From NCBI GenBank assembly GCA_913060675.1, contig CAJXUS010000003.1, positions 62,001-126,000 on the forward strand: a stretch of DNA of 64,000 nt. Direction: 5' to 3'. Within the stretch, counting starts at the first letter, position 1. Each line of letters begins with the position of its first letter. The stretch is from an uncultured Rhodospirillales bacterium (GTDB lineage Bacteria > Pseudomonadota > Alphaproteobacteria > Kiloniellales > Kiloniellaceae). The notes beneath the pieces were generated by a model. The model was not told the origin of the DNA. It did no database searches and saw only the letters and a list, made by a program, of their open reading frames with translations. Positions 18,659 to 28,633 of the stretch are shown here, in pieces. A program made the position numbers and the translations under genes.

Positions 18659-19861
18659 TCAGATCATTTTGCTTTTTATTAGTTCTTCACTCCAAATGCG
18701 TACTTCTTTATCGAGTTCAATAATCTCTTCAAGATTATCATTTGAGAGAGATACAAAGTCACTAATAGCCTTTTCAATAATTTTTGAGATACCTGAAAAG
18801 GTAATTTCTTTATTTAAAAATCTATCAACTGCGATTTCATTAGCAGCATTAAAAACAACTGTTTTGTGTTCCCGAAGAGCATCCCGGGCAAGATTTAAGG
18901 CTGGGAACTGATCACAATCTGGGTCATCAAATGTCAGGCTTCCAATTTCAGCCAAGTCCAATTGCTTAACCGGGGTATGAATGCGTTCTGGCCAAGCTAG
19001 GGCACAAGCAATAGGCGTCCTCATATCCGGGGCTCCCAATTGGGCCAAGACAGAACCATCAACATAACTAACTGTTGAGTGAATAATAGATTGAGGGTGT
19101 ATCAGTACTTTTATCCTATCTTCAGGGAGATCGAACAAATATGCCGCTTCAATTAATTCAAGGCCTTTATTAACCATAGTAGCAGAATCAATCGAAATTT
19201 TAGCACCCATATCCCAGTTAGGATGCACTAGCGCTTGTTCAGGAGTTACCTCCGCCATCTGTGACTTTGTAAAAAGCCGAAAAGGTCCCCCTGAAGCCGT
19301 TAAGGTGATATGATCTATACCTGCCCTGTTTTGATAATCAAAAACCTGAAAAATCGCATTATGCTCAGAATCAACGGGTAAAAGTTTGGCCCGGTATCTC
19401 TCGACTTCACGAACCATCAAATCACCGGCACAGACAAGGGCTTCCTTGTTTGCCAGCAAAATTGTCGCGCCCCTTTTAATGGCTTCGAGTGTTGGCGCCA
19501 AACCAGCAAACCCGACAATAGCTGCCATCACCATATCTGAGGGCCGCCTAGCGGCTTCGAGTATCGCACCAGGCCCTGCTCCGATTTCAATCCCAGATCC
19601 AGAAAGGGCAGACTTTAGATCGTTATATTTATTTGGATCGGCAACCACCGCCAACTTTGCACCCAGCTCAATTGCTTGCTTGGCCAATAACTCAACATTT
19701 TTGTTGGCTGTTAAAGCTTCAACAATAAAAAGTTCTGGTGATCGTTTAAGTAAATCAACCGTGCTTGTGCCAACAGACCCTGTAGACCCCATAACAGTAA
19801 TCGACCGAGGGGTATTCAAAATACCGGCTGTTTTTGGGGATATACCATCACTGGAAAGCAT
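18659..19861 (-). CDS. dxr: 1-deoxy-D-xylulose 5-phosphate reductoisomerase
   Basis: Dxr converts DXP to MEP with NADPH in the non-mevalonate isoprenoid pathway. I start at the ATG at 19861 (400 aa), since the preceding in-frame codon is TTG. Motifs: the Rossmann ITVMGSTGSVGTSTVDLL, ATILLANKEALVCAG, PVDSEHNAIFQ (metal ligands) and TASGGPFR. It sits 18 bp after cdsA and 101 bp before rseP. Together with uppS it supplies the undecaprenyl carrier for the envelope genes around it. Confidence 0.97.
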   Translation of the reverse strand: MLSSDGISPKTAGILNTPRSITVMGSTGSVGTSTVDLLKRSPELFIVEALTANKNVELLAKQAIELGAKLAVVADPNKYNDLKSALSGSGIEIGAGPGAILEAARRPSDMVMAAIVGFAGLAPTLEAIKRGATILLANKEALVCAGDLMVREVERYRAKLLPVDSEHNAIFQVFDYQNRAGIDHITLTASGGPFRLFTKSQMAEVTPEQALVHPNWDMGAKISIDSATMVNKGLELIEAAYLFDLPEDRIKVLIHPQSIIHSTVSYVDGSVLAQLGAPDMRTPIACALAWPERIHTPVKQLDLAEIGSLTFDDPDCDQFPALNLARDALREHKTVVFNAANEIAVDRFLNKEITFSGISKIIEKAISDFVSLSNDNLEEIIELDKEVRIWSEELIKSKMI

Positions 19862-19879
19862 CAAGAACCTACTCGTAAA

Positions 19880-20692
19880 CTAAAAAACATTAAAACCAGC
19901 AACAACAATCGCACAAGCTAAAAGACCATCAACCCGATCCAATAGACCACCGTGTCCTGGTATTAAATTACTTGAATCTTTAGCATTAAATTTTCTTTTC
20001 AGGTGTGATTCAAAAAAATCACCCGCTTGAGATACTACGGCTAATAATGTGCCCGAAATGACAAGTTGCCATGGAGATATGTTATTGATCCAATGCACAA
20101 AGATATAACTTACGACAGCAGCAGATATCATACCTCCTATCAAACCTGACCAGGTTTTTTTAGGACTAATCTTAGGTGCTATTTTTGGCCCACCGATACT
20201 TCTACCTGCAAAATAAGCCCCTATATCAGTTGCCCATACCACAAAGAGTACCCAGAAAATTATTTCCAAGCCATTTTCAGGATTGTTTCTAATCCATAAC
20301 AACGCCAGAGAGCTTATGGAGATATAAAAGAAACCAAGCACGTACCAATTTATGTCTTTTATATCTTTGTAAAATAACTGCGTCATACCCACCACAGCAA
20401 TCACGGCTATTGAGAGCGTCCATATGGCGATAGAGAATTGTTCGAACACACCGAACAGCATCACAAACACAACAGAAGCTATCAGGCAAAACCCTGAACG
20501 TCCCAATGAGCTACGGCCACAAAGGGATCCCCACTCCCACGCAAGGATAAGGGAACACAGGAAAATCAATAAGTCACTATATGGCGCGCCAAAATACACC
20601 GCGGCCAATACTGGTGGACCAAGCAAAATTGACGACAAAGACCTCACAAGAAGGTCGCTCTTCTTTTTAGGCTGTTTCGGCTGCGGATCCAT
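19880..20692 (-). CDS. cdsA: Phosphatidate cytidylyltransferase
   Basis: CdsA makes CDP-diacylglycerol from phosphatidate and CTP at the inner membrane. The ATG at 20692 (MDPQPKQPKKK) gives 270 residues and a normal basic N-terminus; any longer reading would lie wholly inside uppS. Multiple membrane helices are seen, with the signature KISPKKTWSGLIGG and the C-terminal SQAGDFFESHLKRKF-x-D, then HGGLLDRVD. The start overlaps uppS by 26 bp and lacks a strong ribosome site, which suggests coupling to uppS translation. Confidence 0.95.
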   Translation of the reverse strand: MDPQPKQPKKKSDLLVRSLSSILLGPPVLAAVYFGAPYSDLLIFLCSLILAWEWGSLCGRSSLGRSGFCLIASVVFVMLFGVFEQFSIAIWTLSIAVIAVVGMTQLFYKDIKDINWYVLGFFYISISSLALLWIRNNPENGLEIIFWVLFVVWATDIGAYFAGRSIGGPKIAPKISPKKTWSGLIGGMISAAVVSYIFVHWINNISPWQLVISGTLLAVVSQAGDFFESHLKRKFNAKDSSNLIPGHGGLLDRVDGLLACAIVVAGFNVF

Positions 20693-21383
20693 AACGTCGG
20701 TCACGTTTTTGGTACTCCTCAATAGCAAAAAGAAGATCTTTTTTTGTAAAATCAGGCCAGTTTTTTTCAACAAAAACCATTTCGCTATAGGCAAGTTGCC
20801 ATAATAGGAAATTGCTGATCCTCATCTCTCCACTCGTACGGATGAGCAGATCAGGGTCAGGGATGTCTTTTGTGTATAATTCTTTTTCGAACAATTCTTC
20901 TGAGATTTCAGTCGCATCAAGAGAACCTGATTGAACCTTAAGCGCAACATTACGAGCAGCCTCGACAATCTCCTGACGACCACCATAACTTAGCGCCATA
21001 ACAACCGTCAGCTTATCATTATCAGAAGTTTGCCGTTCAGCATCTTCTATCAACAAGATGATATCATCTGCCAGGCGAGATCTGTCACCAATGACCTTTA
21101 ATCTTATTCCGGCTTTATGGAATGTTGCGAGTTCACTTTGAAGATAACGTCGCAACAATCCCATAATATCATTGATTTCACTTTGTGGCCGGCTCCAGTT
21201 TTCAGAAGAAAAACTGTAGAACGTCATATAAGGAATACCAATTTCAATGGCAGACTTAAGCAGTTCGCGTAAAGCTTCTGCTCCTTTGCGATGGCCAAAA
21301 GCACGCGGTAAATGCCGTGCTTTGGCCCATCTGCCATTGCCATCCATTATGACAGCTATGTGATTTGGTATTCCTGTTTTCAT
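20667..21383 (-). CDS. uppS: Isoprenyl transferase (undecaprenyl diphosphate synthase)
   Basis: UppS (238 aa) extends farnesyl diphosphate in cis to undecaprenyl diphosphate, the lipid carrier for peptidoglycan and O-antigen. Family motifs: HIAVIMDGNGRWAKAR with catalytic Asp14, FGHRKGAEALRE, TFYSFSSENWSRP, ALSYGGRQEI, and PDLLIRTSGEMRISNFLLWQ near the C-terminus. It lies 25 bp downstream of frr, in the conserved pyrH-frr-uppS-cdsA order. Confidence 0.97.
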   Translation of the reverse strand: MKTGIPNHIAVIMDGNGRWAKARHLPRAFGHRKGAEALRELLKSAIEIGIPYMTFYSFSSENWSRPQSEINDIMGLLRRYLQSELATFHKAGIRLKVIGDRSRLADDIILLIEDAERQTSDNDKLTVVMALSYGGRQEIVEAARNVALKVQSGSLDATEISEELFEKELYTKDIPDPDLLIRTSGEMRISNFLLWQLAYSEMVFVEKNWPDFTKKDLLFAIEEYQKRDRRYGSAAETA

Positions 21384-21408
21384 CGCTTTATTCAGAAATC
21401 ATCCAAGA

Positions 21409-21969
21409 TTAAACTTGCATGATTTCTTCTTCTTTCTGCGCTGAAATTTCATCGATTGTCTTGATATGAGAATCAGTCACGGTTTGGATCTTATCACTCC
21501 AGGCATGCATTTCATCCTGAGAGATATCTCCATCCTTTTCCATTTTCTTAAGAGTTTCCATACCGTCGCGACGAACATTCCGAACAGAAATTTTACCTTG
21601 TTCGGAATACTTACCCGCAATTTTGGTCAACTCTTTACGACGCTCTTCAGAAAGAGGCGGAAGAGGAACACGAACCAGCTGTCCGTCAGGAGAGGGATTT
21701 AACCCAAGGCCAGAATTACGGATTGCTTTTTCAACGGCACCAACCATTGATTTATCCCAGACCTGAACTGCAAGCATACGCGAATCAGGAACGGTAACAG
21801 TACCGACTTGGTTAAGGGGCATTGCTTGCCCGTAAGCTTCAACCATGATCGTATCAAGTAACGCAACAGATGCGCGACCAGTTCGTAGTCCAACAAAATC
21901 TTTATGGAGAGATTCAAGTGCTCCATCCATACGTCGTGACAAATCTTTCATGAGGGCATCTTGCGACAC
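21409..21969 (-). CDS. frr: Ribosome-recycling factor
   Basis: RRF (186 aa) splits post-termination ribosomes with EF-G. The three-helix bundle is recognisable from [14 protein letters not shown], the [19 protein letters not shown] beta segment, [15 protein letters not shown] and [15 protein letters not shown]. The start is GTG at 21969 with AAGGGG about 8 nt upstream. It is 14 bp from pyrH. Confidence 0.97.
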   Translation of the reverse strand: MSQDALMKDLSRRMDGALESLHKDFVGLRTGRASVALLDTIMVEAYGQAMPLNQVGTVTVPDSRMLAVQVWDKSMVGAVEKAIRNSGLGLNPSPDGQLVRVPLPPLSEERRKELTKIAGKYSEQGKISVRNVRRDGMETLKKMEKDGDISQDEMHAWSDKIQTVTDSHIKTIDEISAQKEEEIMQV

Positions 21970-21983
21970 AGCCTATCCCCTTC

Positions 21984-22712
21984 TTATTGAATAATAGTGA
22001 AACAACCATTTCCGCTAACTGCTTTAGCGAAAGATCCTGTTTCGTAAATAGAAAACACTATGATCGGTATATTATTTTCACGCGTAAGTGCAATAGCAGA
22101 ATGATCCATAACACCGAGATCGTCCGTAAAGACCCTTTTGTATGAAAGAGTTTCAAATCGCGTGGCAGAACTATCTTTTACGGGATCAGCAGAATAAACA
22201 CCATCAACTTTTGTTCCTTTTAAGAGAACTTCACAGCCCATCTCAGAGGCCCGTAAAGCCGCGGCTGTATCTGTCGTGAAGTAAGGATTACCAGTACCCG
22301 CTCCAAAGATAACAACCCGTCCTTTGGCTAAATGTCTCTCTGCACGTCTGCGGATATAAGGCTCCGCGACAGTATCCATTGGAATAGCGGTTTGAACGCG
22401 TGTCGGCACGCCAACTTGCTCAAGAGCATTTTGCATTGCAAGAGAATTCATAACAGTCGCCAACATGCCCATGTAATCAGCAGTTGAACGCTCCATTCCA
22501 GCAGCGGCGCCAGACAAACCACGGAAGATATTACCGCCTCCAACAACAACACACACTTCGACCCCAAGCTCGACCACTTCTTTGATATCGAGCGCGATTT
22601 GGTTCACCGTTTCAGGATCAAGACCAAATTGGCCAGAGCCCATAAGAGCTTCACCTGAAAGCTTCAAAAGGACGCGTTTATAGGGGGGCGTGTCTGTCAC
22701 AGATATCTCCAT
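21984..22712 (-). CDS. pyrH: Uridylate kinase (UMP kinase)
   Basis: PyrH (242 aa) phosphorylates UMP to UDP and belongs to the amino acid kinase fold. Motifs: [12 protein letters not shown] at the N-terminus, [11 protein letters not shown] (phosphate binding), [36 protein letters not shown] and [15 protein letters not shown]. It starts a new unit after the tsf terminator and leads the pyrH-frr-uppS-cdsA-dxr chain. Confidence 0.97.
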   Translation of the reverse strand: MEISVTDTPPYKRVLLKLSGEALMGSGQFGLDPETVNQIALDIKEVVELGVEVCVVVGGGNIFRGLSGAAAGMERSTADYMGMLATVMNSLAMQNALEQVGVPTRVQTAIPMDTVAEPYIRRRAERHLAKGRVVIFGAGTGNPYFTTDTAAALRASEMGCEVLLKGTKVDGVYSADPVKDSSATRFETLSYKRVFTDDLGVMDHSAIALTRENNIPIIVFSIYETGSFAKAVSGNGCFTIIQ

Positions 22713-22814
22713 ATTTCCACAAACTTTTAAACATCAAGATCCCTAACACATCTATTTAATCATAAAATGTGCTCGAAAAATGACCATCATAATGGAAGGT
22801 TGTGATTTTGAATA

Positions 22815-22865
22815 CAAAAATGGCCGCGCCTTGTCCGAAAAAATTCAGACAACTCGCGGCCACCT
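22815..22865 (-). terminator. Terminator after tsf
   Basis: On the minus strand TGGCCGCG and CGCGGCCA (22855-22862 and 22821-22828) form the outer stem. An inner TTGTC-x-GAA/TTC-x-GACAA stem extends it to about 17 pairs. TTTTTG follows. It separates rpsB-tsf from pyrH. Confidence 0.92.
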
Positions 22866-22874
22866 TTAAATAAC

Positions 22875-23801
22875 TTAGTTACCGAGGGTTGCAGCCACTT
22901 CAGCAGCAAAGTCTTCTTCTTTTTTCTCGATGCCTTCACCAAGCTGGTAACGAACAAAACCAGTTAGCTTAACAGGAGAGCCAAGATCTTTAGCGAAAAG
23001 CTCTACGGCTTTACCTACAGTGTTTTCACCGTCGATAACGTATCCCTGTTCTAGCAAGCATACTTCTTCGTAGTACTTACGAAGACGACCAACGAGCATT
23101 TTCTCGATGATTTCTTCTGGCTTACCTGATGCACGCGCTTGATCAGAAAGAACTTCTTTTTCACGCTCAAGAGCAGTTACATCAACTGATTCACGATCCA
23201 AAGCTTGTGGGTTTGCAGCAGCAACGTGCATTGCAACTTGTTTACCAAAAGCTTCAAGCTTAGAAGCATCGCCTGCCGATTCAAGAGCAACCAATACACC
23301 AATTTTACCAAGACCAGGAGCAGTCTGGTTGTGGATGTAAGAAGCAACTACACCTTCGCTTACTTCAAGAAAAGCTGTGCGACGGAGGCTCATGTTTTCA
23401 CCAATTGTTGCGATGCGCTTCGTAAGAGCATCAGCAACGGAACCATCTTCACCAGGGAAGGCAGCATTGGCTAGGGCTTCAACGTCGCCACCAACAGTCA
23501 TTGCCTGTTGTGCTACAGAAGAAACAAATGACTGGAACTGTTCGTTACGAGAAACGAAGTCAGTTTCAGAGTTCACCTCAACAACAGCACCTTTGTTGCC
23601 AGCGGTTGAAGCGGCAACAAGACCTTCAGAAGCAACACGACCGGATTTTTTCGCAGCAGCCGCAAGGCCTTTTTTGCGAAGCCAATCTACAGCAGCATCG
23701 ACATCACCATCGGTTTCGGTCAGTGCTTTTTTGCAATCCATCATGCCAGCACCGGACTGATCACGGAGTTGTTTAACCAGAGCAGCAGTAATCTGGGCCA
23801 T
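22875..23801 (-). CDS. tsf: Elongation factor Ts
   Basis: EF-Ts (308 aa) is the guanine-nucleotide exchange factor of EF-Tu. The N-terminal UBA-like domain (about 1-55) shows [19 protein letters not shown]. The EF-Tu contact motif [10 protein letters not shown] follows near residue 80. The two core subdomains and the C-terminal [11 protein letters not shown] helix are present. Length is typical. It follows rpsB after about 97 bp, which contain a strong hairpin. Confidence 0.97.
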   Translation of the reverse strand: MAQITAALVKQLRDQSGAGMMDCKKALTETDGDVDAAVDWLRKKGLAAAAKKSGRVASEGLVAASTAGNKGAVVEVNSETDFVSRNEQFQSFVSSVAQQAMTVGGDVEALANAAFPGEDGSVADALTKRIATIGENMSLRRTAFLEVSEGVVASYIHNQTAPGLGKIGVLVALESAGDASKLEAFGKQVAMHVAAANPQALDRESVDVTALEREKEVLSDQARASGKPEEIIEKMLVGRLRKYYEEVCLLEQGYVIDGENTVGKAVELFAKDLGSPVKLTGFVRYQLGEGIEKKEEDFAAEVAATLGN

Positions 23802-23849
23802 TTTCTATCTCTTTTCAGAAATTAAATATCATCTTAGACACAAACACGA

Positions 23850-23875
23850 GAACGGCGGCTTTGTAGCCGCCGTTC
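23850..23875 (-). terminator. Strong hairpin between rpsB and tsf (attenuator or processing site)
   Basis: An 11-bp perfect GC-rich stem is formed by 23850-23860 and 23865-23875 with a 4-nt loop. It stands between the rpsB stop and the tsf ATG. On the minus strand it is followed by TCTCGTGTTTG, a poor U-run, so partial termination or mRNA processing is more likely than a full stop. Confidence 0.7.
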
Positions 23876-23898
23876 TGCATCGTTCACTTGCGAACAGC

Positions 23899-24765
23899 TT
23901 AAGCTTTAGCAGCTACAGCTTCTTCAGTAGGTTTTTCTTCAGAGGCAGCATCAACAGCTGGAGCCTCTTCAGCAGCAGGTGCAGCTTCAACTGCAGGAGC
24001 TTCTTCAGCAGCAGCTTCAGGCAATTGCTCAACAGGAGCTTCTTCAGATGCACCAATGTCTGTGCCAGAGGCAGTCAGCTCTTGCTGAAGACCATCAATT
24101 ACCGCATCGGCAAAGAGATCACAGTAGAGGCTGATCGCACGGATAGCATCGTCGTTCCCTGGGATTGGGAAAGTGATGTCAGCTGGATCAGAATTCGAAT
24201 CAAGAATACCGACAACTGGAATTTTCAATTTAGTTGCTTCGGCAATTGCGAGGTGTTCCTTGTTTGTGTCGATAACAACGATCACATCAGGAATGCCACC
24301 CATTTCCTTAATACCACCAAGCGCACGCTCTAGCTTGTCGCGCTTACGTGTAAGATTAAGAAGTTCTTTTTTAGTCAGGCCACCCTGGTCGCCATCAAGG
24401 CGCTCATCGAGCTCCTTCAGAAGACGAATAGAGTTGGAAACAGTTTTCCAGTTGGTCAGCATGCCGCCGAGCCAACGATGGTTAACATAATACTGACCAC
24501 AGCGTTTAGCTGACTCAGCCATTTTCTCACTTGCCTGACGCTTTGTTCCAACGAACAGAACGCGACCACCACCGGCCACAACTTCACGTGTAAACGCAAG
24601 ACCTTTGTGCAGCATAGGAACTGACTGTTCAAGATCAAGAATGTGAATGCCGTTACGAGCGCCGAAGATGTACTGAGACATCTTTGGGTTCCAGCGACGG
24701 GTTGTGTGACCAAAGTGAACGCCAGCTTCTAGAAGCTGACGCATTGTAAAAGTAGGAAGCGCCAT
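23899..24765 (-). CDS. rpsB: 30S ribosomal protein S2 with long acidic C-terminal tail
   Basis: S2 binds the 30S head-body junction and recruits S1. Core motifs are [48 protein letters not shown] and [18 protein letters not shown]. The core ends near residue 230. Residues after that are an Ala/Glu/Pro/Val-rich low-complexity tail ([16 protein letters not shown] and similar), making 288 residues in total. Such tails occur in several alphaproteobacterial S2 proteins. It is the first gene of the rpsB-tsf unit. Confidence 0.97.
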   Translation of the reverse strand: MALPTFTMRQLLEAGVHFGHTTRRWNPKMSQYIFGARNGIHILDLEQSVPMLHKGLAFTREVVAGGGRVLFVGTKRQASEKMAESAKRCGQYYVNHRWLGGMLTNWKTVSNSIRLLKELDERLDGDQGGLTKKELLNLTRKRDKLERALGGIKEMGGIPDVIVVIDTNKEHLAIAEATKLKIPVVGILDSNSDPADITFPIPGNDDAIRAISLYCDLFADAVIDGLQQELTASGTDIGASEEAPVEQLPEAAAEEAPAVEAAPAAEEAPAVDAASEEKPTEEAVAAKA

Positions 24766-24895
24766 AGAATAAAACCTTTTCTCTTCCGGTTAAACTTCCG
24801 CGGACCGTAATCTCCACATAAATGTGAAAACACCAGAAACAGTGATCAGAAAACCAATCCTGTTAAGCCCACGTGTTTTATTAGTAATGCTGCGG

Positions 24896-24924
24896 GTGAT
24901 ACTCCCCTACAGCAATGGATGCAA
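24896..24924 (-). promoter_or_regulatory. Candidate promoter of rpsB-tsf
   Basis: On the minus strand TTGCAT (24919-24924), a 17-bp spacer and TATCAC (24896-24901) resemble a housekeeping promoter. The spacing is ideal but the -10 is imperfect. It would give a leader of about 120 nt before rpsB, in line with long autoregulated S2 leaders. Confidence 0.4.
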
Positions 24925-24962
24925 GTCTTTTCTCGCCTCAAACAACAAACAAGAATAATTCC

Positions 24963-27900
24963 TTACACCTCTTCCAAGTCGATGCCTTCAATCGCCTTAA
25001 TTGCCTGTCTTATTGACGGCGAAACAGTATACCCTTTTGGCAGCTCAAGTTCCAGCTCTTGTCCATCATTCAACCCAAGAACAATCGATATACGTCCCCT
25101 GCCAGGTACAGCATGTTGATCAAGAATGGTTTTTAAAGGCTCCAAAGGATTTTCACTACTTATATACAGCTTTAAACCAGTATCAGTTAGGGAAGCAGCT
25201 TCATCCAGAGGCTTGACGGCCTGCAGCAAGAATCGGGGTTCATCGTCATCCGGCTTGACCTCTCCGGTCAACGAAACCAGAAGCGGGACATTACTTTCAA
25301 GAACTTCGCGGCTCGCCATCAGTACATTAGAAAAAACCATCGCCTCTATCGTACCAAAAGCATCTGAGATCTGAACAAATGCAAACTTCGATCCCTTTTT
25401 AGAAATCCGTTCTTGTTTGCCCAGAATAATCGCGCCGATTTTAATCGGACCGCCTTGCCCCTTGTTATTTTTTGTTTGTTGTATTGCCTCTTGAATATTT
25501 ATCGCTCGCAATCTTTTTAAGATTTGCCCATAAGTATCGATTGGGTGAGAAGACAGATAAAAGCCAATGGCATCAAACTCGTGCTTTAGACGTTCAAGTT
25601 CAGGCCAATCTGGAACCTTGGGCAAGGCCAGCTCAATTAAAGGACCGCTGTCGTCACCCCCAAATAAGTTTACCTGATTGCTATTTCTTTCCTGCGCCGC
25701 AGCTGAAATATTTCGAACAATATTCTCAGCGCCCAGATAAACTTTTTGACGGTTATCCATCAAACTATCAAAAGCACCAGCTTTGGAGAGGTTCTCAACC
25801 AGTCTCTTATTAATAGTTTTCGCATCAACTCTAGCGACAAAATCGGTAAGATCCGTGAAGGGGCCGTTCATGCTGCGTTCATGGGTTATATTCTCGATGG
25901 CCTGCTCGCCAACATTCTTAACCGCCGCCATTGCATAGCGAACAGCCTTAACCCCACCTTCTTGGGCTTCCACCATAAACTCCGCGTAGGAATTATTGAT
26001 ATCCGGAACCAGGAGAGGAATTTTCAAACGGGAGAGCTCTTGCCTGAAAATGTTCAATTTATCCGTATTCGTCAGATCGTAAGTCATGGACGCAGCCATA
26101 AACTCAACCGGATAGTTCGCTTTCAAATAGGCGGTATGGTAGGCGACCAGGGCATAAGCAGCCGCGTGACTTTTATTAAATCCATATCCGGCAAATTTGT
26201 TTACCTGATCAAAGATTTCATCGGCTTTTGCTGCTTTGACTTTGTTTTTAACAGCACCCTCAATAAAGATCTTACGCTGAGCGTCCATTTCCGCTTGAAT
26301 TTTCTTACCCATCGCACGACGAAGAAGATCCGCACCACCAAGCGAATAACCCGATAAGAGCTGTGCAATCTGCATGACCTGTTCTTGATAGATCATGATG
26401 CCATAAGTTTCTTTGAGAATATCCTCGATCAACGGATGCATATAATCAGGGGTTTCTTCCCCTTTTTTCCGCCGAATATAGCTTGGGATATTCTCCATTG
26501 GTCCCGGACGATATAGAGCCACTACCGCGATAATATCCTCGAACCTATCGGGCTTCATGCGCTTCAAGACATCACGCATACCTGTTGATTCCAATTGGAA
26601 TACTCCAACGGTATCTCCCTTCCCCAAAAGCTCAAAAGAAGCGGGGTCATCAAGGGGAACTTCACTGAGATCAATCGATGTTCCTGCTGATCGAATAAAT
26701 TCGCACGCCCGTTCTAGTACCGTCAGTGTTTTTAGGCCAAGAAAATCAAACTTGACTAGGCCTGCTTGCTCAACAAATTTCATGTTGAACTGAGTTACAG
26801 GCATATCAGAACGTGGATCGCGATAAAGCGGAACCAGCTGATCTAAGGGCCTGTCACCGATCACAACACCAGCAGCGTGGGTCGAGGCATGCCGATACAA
26901 GCCTTCAATCTTTTGCGCAACTTTAAGAAGGTTATCTACGGTTTCATCGGTTCGTGCCATCTCTCGCAATTGAGGTTCTTGGGCAATTGCTTCTGGTAAC
27001 GACGTTGGATTGGCCGGGTTATTTGGTATTAATTTACTAAGCCTGTCCACCTGCGGATAGGGCATCTGCAGCACACGGCCAACATCGCGAAGTGCAGCCT
27101 TGGCCTGAAGCTTACCAAAGGTGATAATTTGAGCAACTTTGTCTCGGCCATACTTATCTTGGACATAGGTAATAACCTTGTCCCGCTTATCCTGACAAAA
27201 GTCGATATCAAAATCGGGCATGGACACACGTTCAGGATTAAGAAATCTCTCAAACAGGAGGCCCCACCGTAACGGATCAAGATCGGTAATTGTTAATACC
27301 CAGGCGACAACCGACCCCGCACCAGATCCACGACCAGGACCTACAGGTATATTATGATCCTTGGCCCACATAATAAAATCAGCAACGATGAGGAAGTATC
27401 CAGGAAACCCCATCTGAACAATAATGCCGAGTTCATATTCTAGACGTTCTTGATATGGCTTTGCGACTTCTTTACGCTTTTCCTCATCCATGTCTTCTGT
27501 GAAAATTTGTTTTTGTAAACGCCCCTCCAAACCAACTTCAGATAAGTGCCTCAATTCTTCTACTTCGGTACGCCCCGCTCCTGTATCAAAAGCAGGCAAA
27601 ATTGGTCCGATAGGCTCCACAAACCAAGAGCATCTCTTCGCGACCAAAAGTGTGTTGGAAATAGCTTCTGGTATGTCGGCAAAAAGCCGTTTCATTTCAT
27701 CGGATGATTTAAAACGGTGCTCCCGCGTTAAACGCCGACGTTCACTTTGAGAAACATAAGACCCCTCTGCGATACAAATCAATGCATCATGAGGCAGATA
27801 CATATCTTCACCCGCAAAGAAAGCTTCGTTGGTAGCAACAAGTGGGATGTCGTGCTTATAAGCTAGATTGATAAAACGTTCTTCTATTGCTCTTTCTTCT

Positions 27901-28448
27901 GGCATGCCATGGCGCATTAGTTCGACATAAAGCCGGCCTGAAAAGATATTTGATAGTTTTAACAGCGATATTTCTGCTTCGCTGTCACGATTTTCAAGCA
28001 ACTGTCGACCTACGGCCCCTTTGGGACCAGCGGTAAGCGCGATAAGACCTTCATGGCATCTTTCGAGGTCTTCAATTTTTATCTGAGGCGTAAGCCCTGT
28101 TTCCGTTTCCATATAGGCACGAGAAATCAGGTGCATAAGGTTCATGTACCCTTTTTGGTTTTGGGCCAAGAGTACGAGCTGATCTGGCTCTGGAGCAATA
28201 GCTCCAGTACGTTGATCCGCATCCTCCCTGCATACCAAGATCTGAGTACCAAGAATTGGTTGAACCCCAGCAGCCTTGGCTGCGAGAGAAAATTCAAGAG
28301 CGCCAAACATATTATTGCTGTCGGTCATCGCCGCAGCGGGCATGTCATGCTTTTTGCATAACTCTACCAGTTCCTTGGCCTTAATTGCTCCCTCAGAAAG
28401 GGAATAGGCCGAGTGAACCCGCAGATGAACAAAATCAGCAAACGCCAT
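24963..28448 (-). CDS. dnaE: DNA polymerase III alpha subunit
   Basis: The 1161-residue replicative polymerase begins with the PHP domain (FVHLRVHSAYSLSEGAIK). The polymerase core carries the metal-binding aspartates in MPDFDIDFCQDKRD and landmarks GPGRGSGAGSVVAW, HASTHAAGVVIGD and YQEQVMQIAQLLSGYSLGGA. It continues into a helix-hairpin-helix region and an OB-fold (about 990-1070, IKIGAIILGKQER). Length and order match DnaE1, not the error-prone ImuC/DnaE2. It follows lolD after 185 bp. Confidence 0.97.
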   Translation of the reverse strand: MAFADFVHLRVHSAYSLSEGAIKAKELVELCKKHDMPAAAMTDSNNMFGALEFSLAAKAAGVQPILGTQILVCREDADQRTGAIAPEPDQLVLLAQNQKGYMNLMHLISRAYMETETGLTPQIKIEDLERCHEGLIALTAGPKGAVGRQLLENRDSEAEISLLKLSNIFSGRLYVELMRHGMPEERAIEERFINLAYKHDIPLVATNEAFFAGEDMYLPHDALICIAEGSYVSQSERRRLTREHRFKSSDEMKRLFADIPEAISNTLLVAKRCSWFVEPIGPILPAFDTGAGRTEVEELRHLSEVGLEGRLQKQIFTEDMDEEKRKEVAKPYQERLEYELGIIVQMGFPGYFLIVADFIMWAKDHNIPVGPGRGSGAGSVVAWVLTITDLDPLRWGLLFERFLNPERVSMPDFDIDFCQDKRDKVITYVQDKYGRDKVAQIITFGKLQAKAALRDVGRVLQMPYPQVDRLSKLIPNNPANPTSLPEAIAQEPQLREMARTDETVDNLLKVAQKIEGLYRHASTHAAGVVIGDRPLDQLVPLYRDPRSDMPVTQFNMKFVEQAGLVKFDFLGLKTLTVLERACEFIRSAGTSIDLSEVPLDDPASFELLGKGDTVGVFQLESTGMRDVLKRMKPDRFEDIIAVVALYRPGPMENIPSYIRRKKGEETPDYMHPLIEDILKETYGIMIYQEQVMQIAQLLSGYSLGGADLLRRAMGKKIQAEMDAQRKIFIEGAVKNKVKAAKADEIFDQVNKFAGYGFNKSHAAAYALVAYHTAYLKANYPVEFMAASMTYDLTNTDKLNIFRQELSRLKIPLLVPDINNSYAEFMVEAQEGGVKAVRYAMAAVKNVGEQAIENITHERSMNGPFTDLTDFVARVDAKTINKRLVENLSKAGAFDSLMDNRQKVYLGAENIVRNISAAAQERNSNQVNLFGGDDSGPLIELALPKVPDWPELERLKHEFDAIGFYLSSHPIDTYGQILKRLRAINIQEAIQQTKNNKGQGGPIKIGAIILGKQERISKKGSKFAFVQISDAFGTIEAMVFSNVLMASREVLESNVPLLVSLTGEVKPDDDEPRFLLQAVKPLDEAASLTDTGLKLYISSENPLEPLKTILDQHAVPGRGRISIVLGLNDGQELELELPKGYTVSPSIRQAIKAIEGIDLEEV

Positions 28449-28633
28449 GAAACTACCTCAGTGCAAGCCCGATAACAGGGCTAAATAAACTTAAACATTC
28501 ATACTCCAATAAACTTGGACTATGCAAAATAAAACCCAGCATAATTAATACGCCAGGCTTTAGATTTGTTTTATGTGTTAGTGTAAATTCAAATCTTTAA
28601 ATGAAAATTCAGAATTGAAAATATACTGTATTT
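28449..28633. other. Intergenic region between lolD and dnaE
   Basis: This 185-bp AT-rich gap holds an AGCCC/GGGCT hairpin near 28465-28482 without a clear U-run. I see no gene and no confident promoter, though dnaE probably has its own start here. Confidence 0.35.

Noticed and set aside
25746..26357. Long open frame (203 codons) on the plus strand opposite dnaE
   Set aside because: It lies fully antisense to a conserved, confidently identified gene, has no family motif and no ribosome site; it is a codon-usage shadow.
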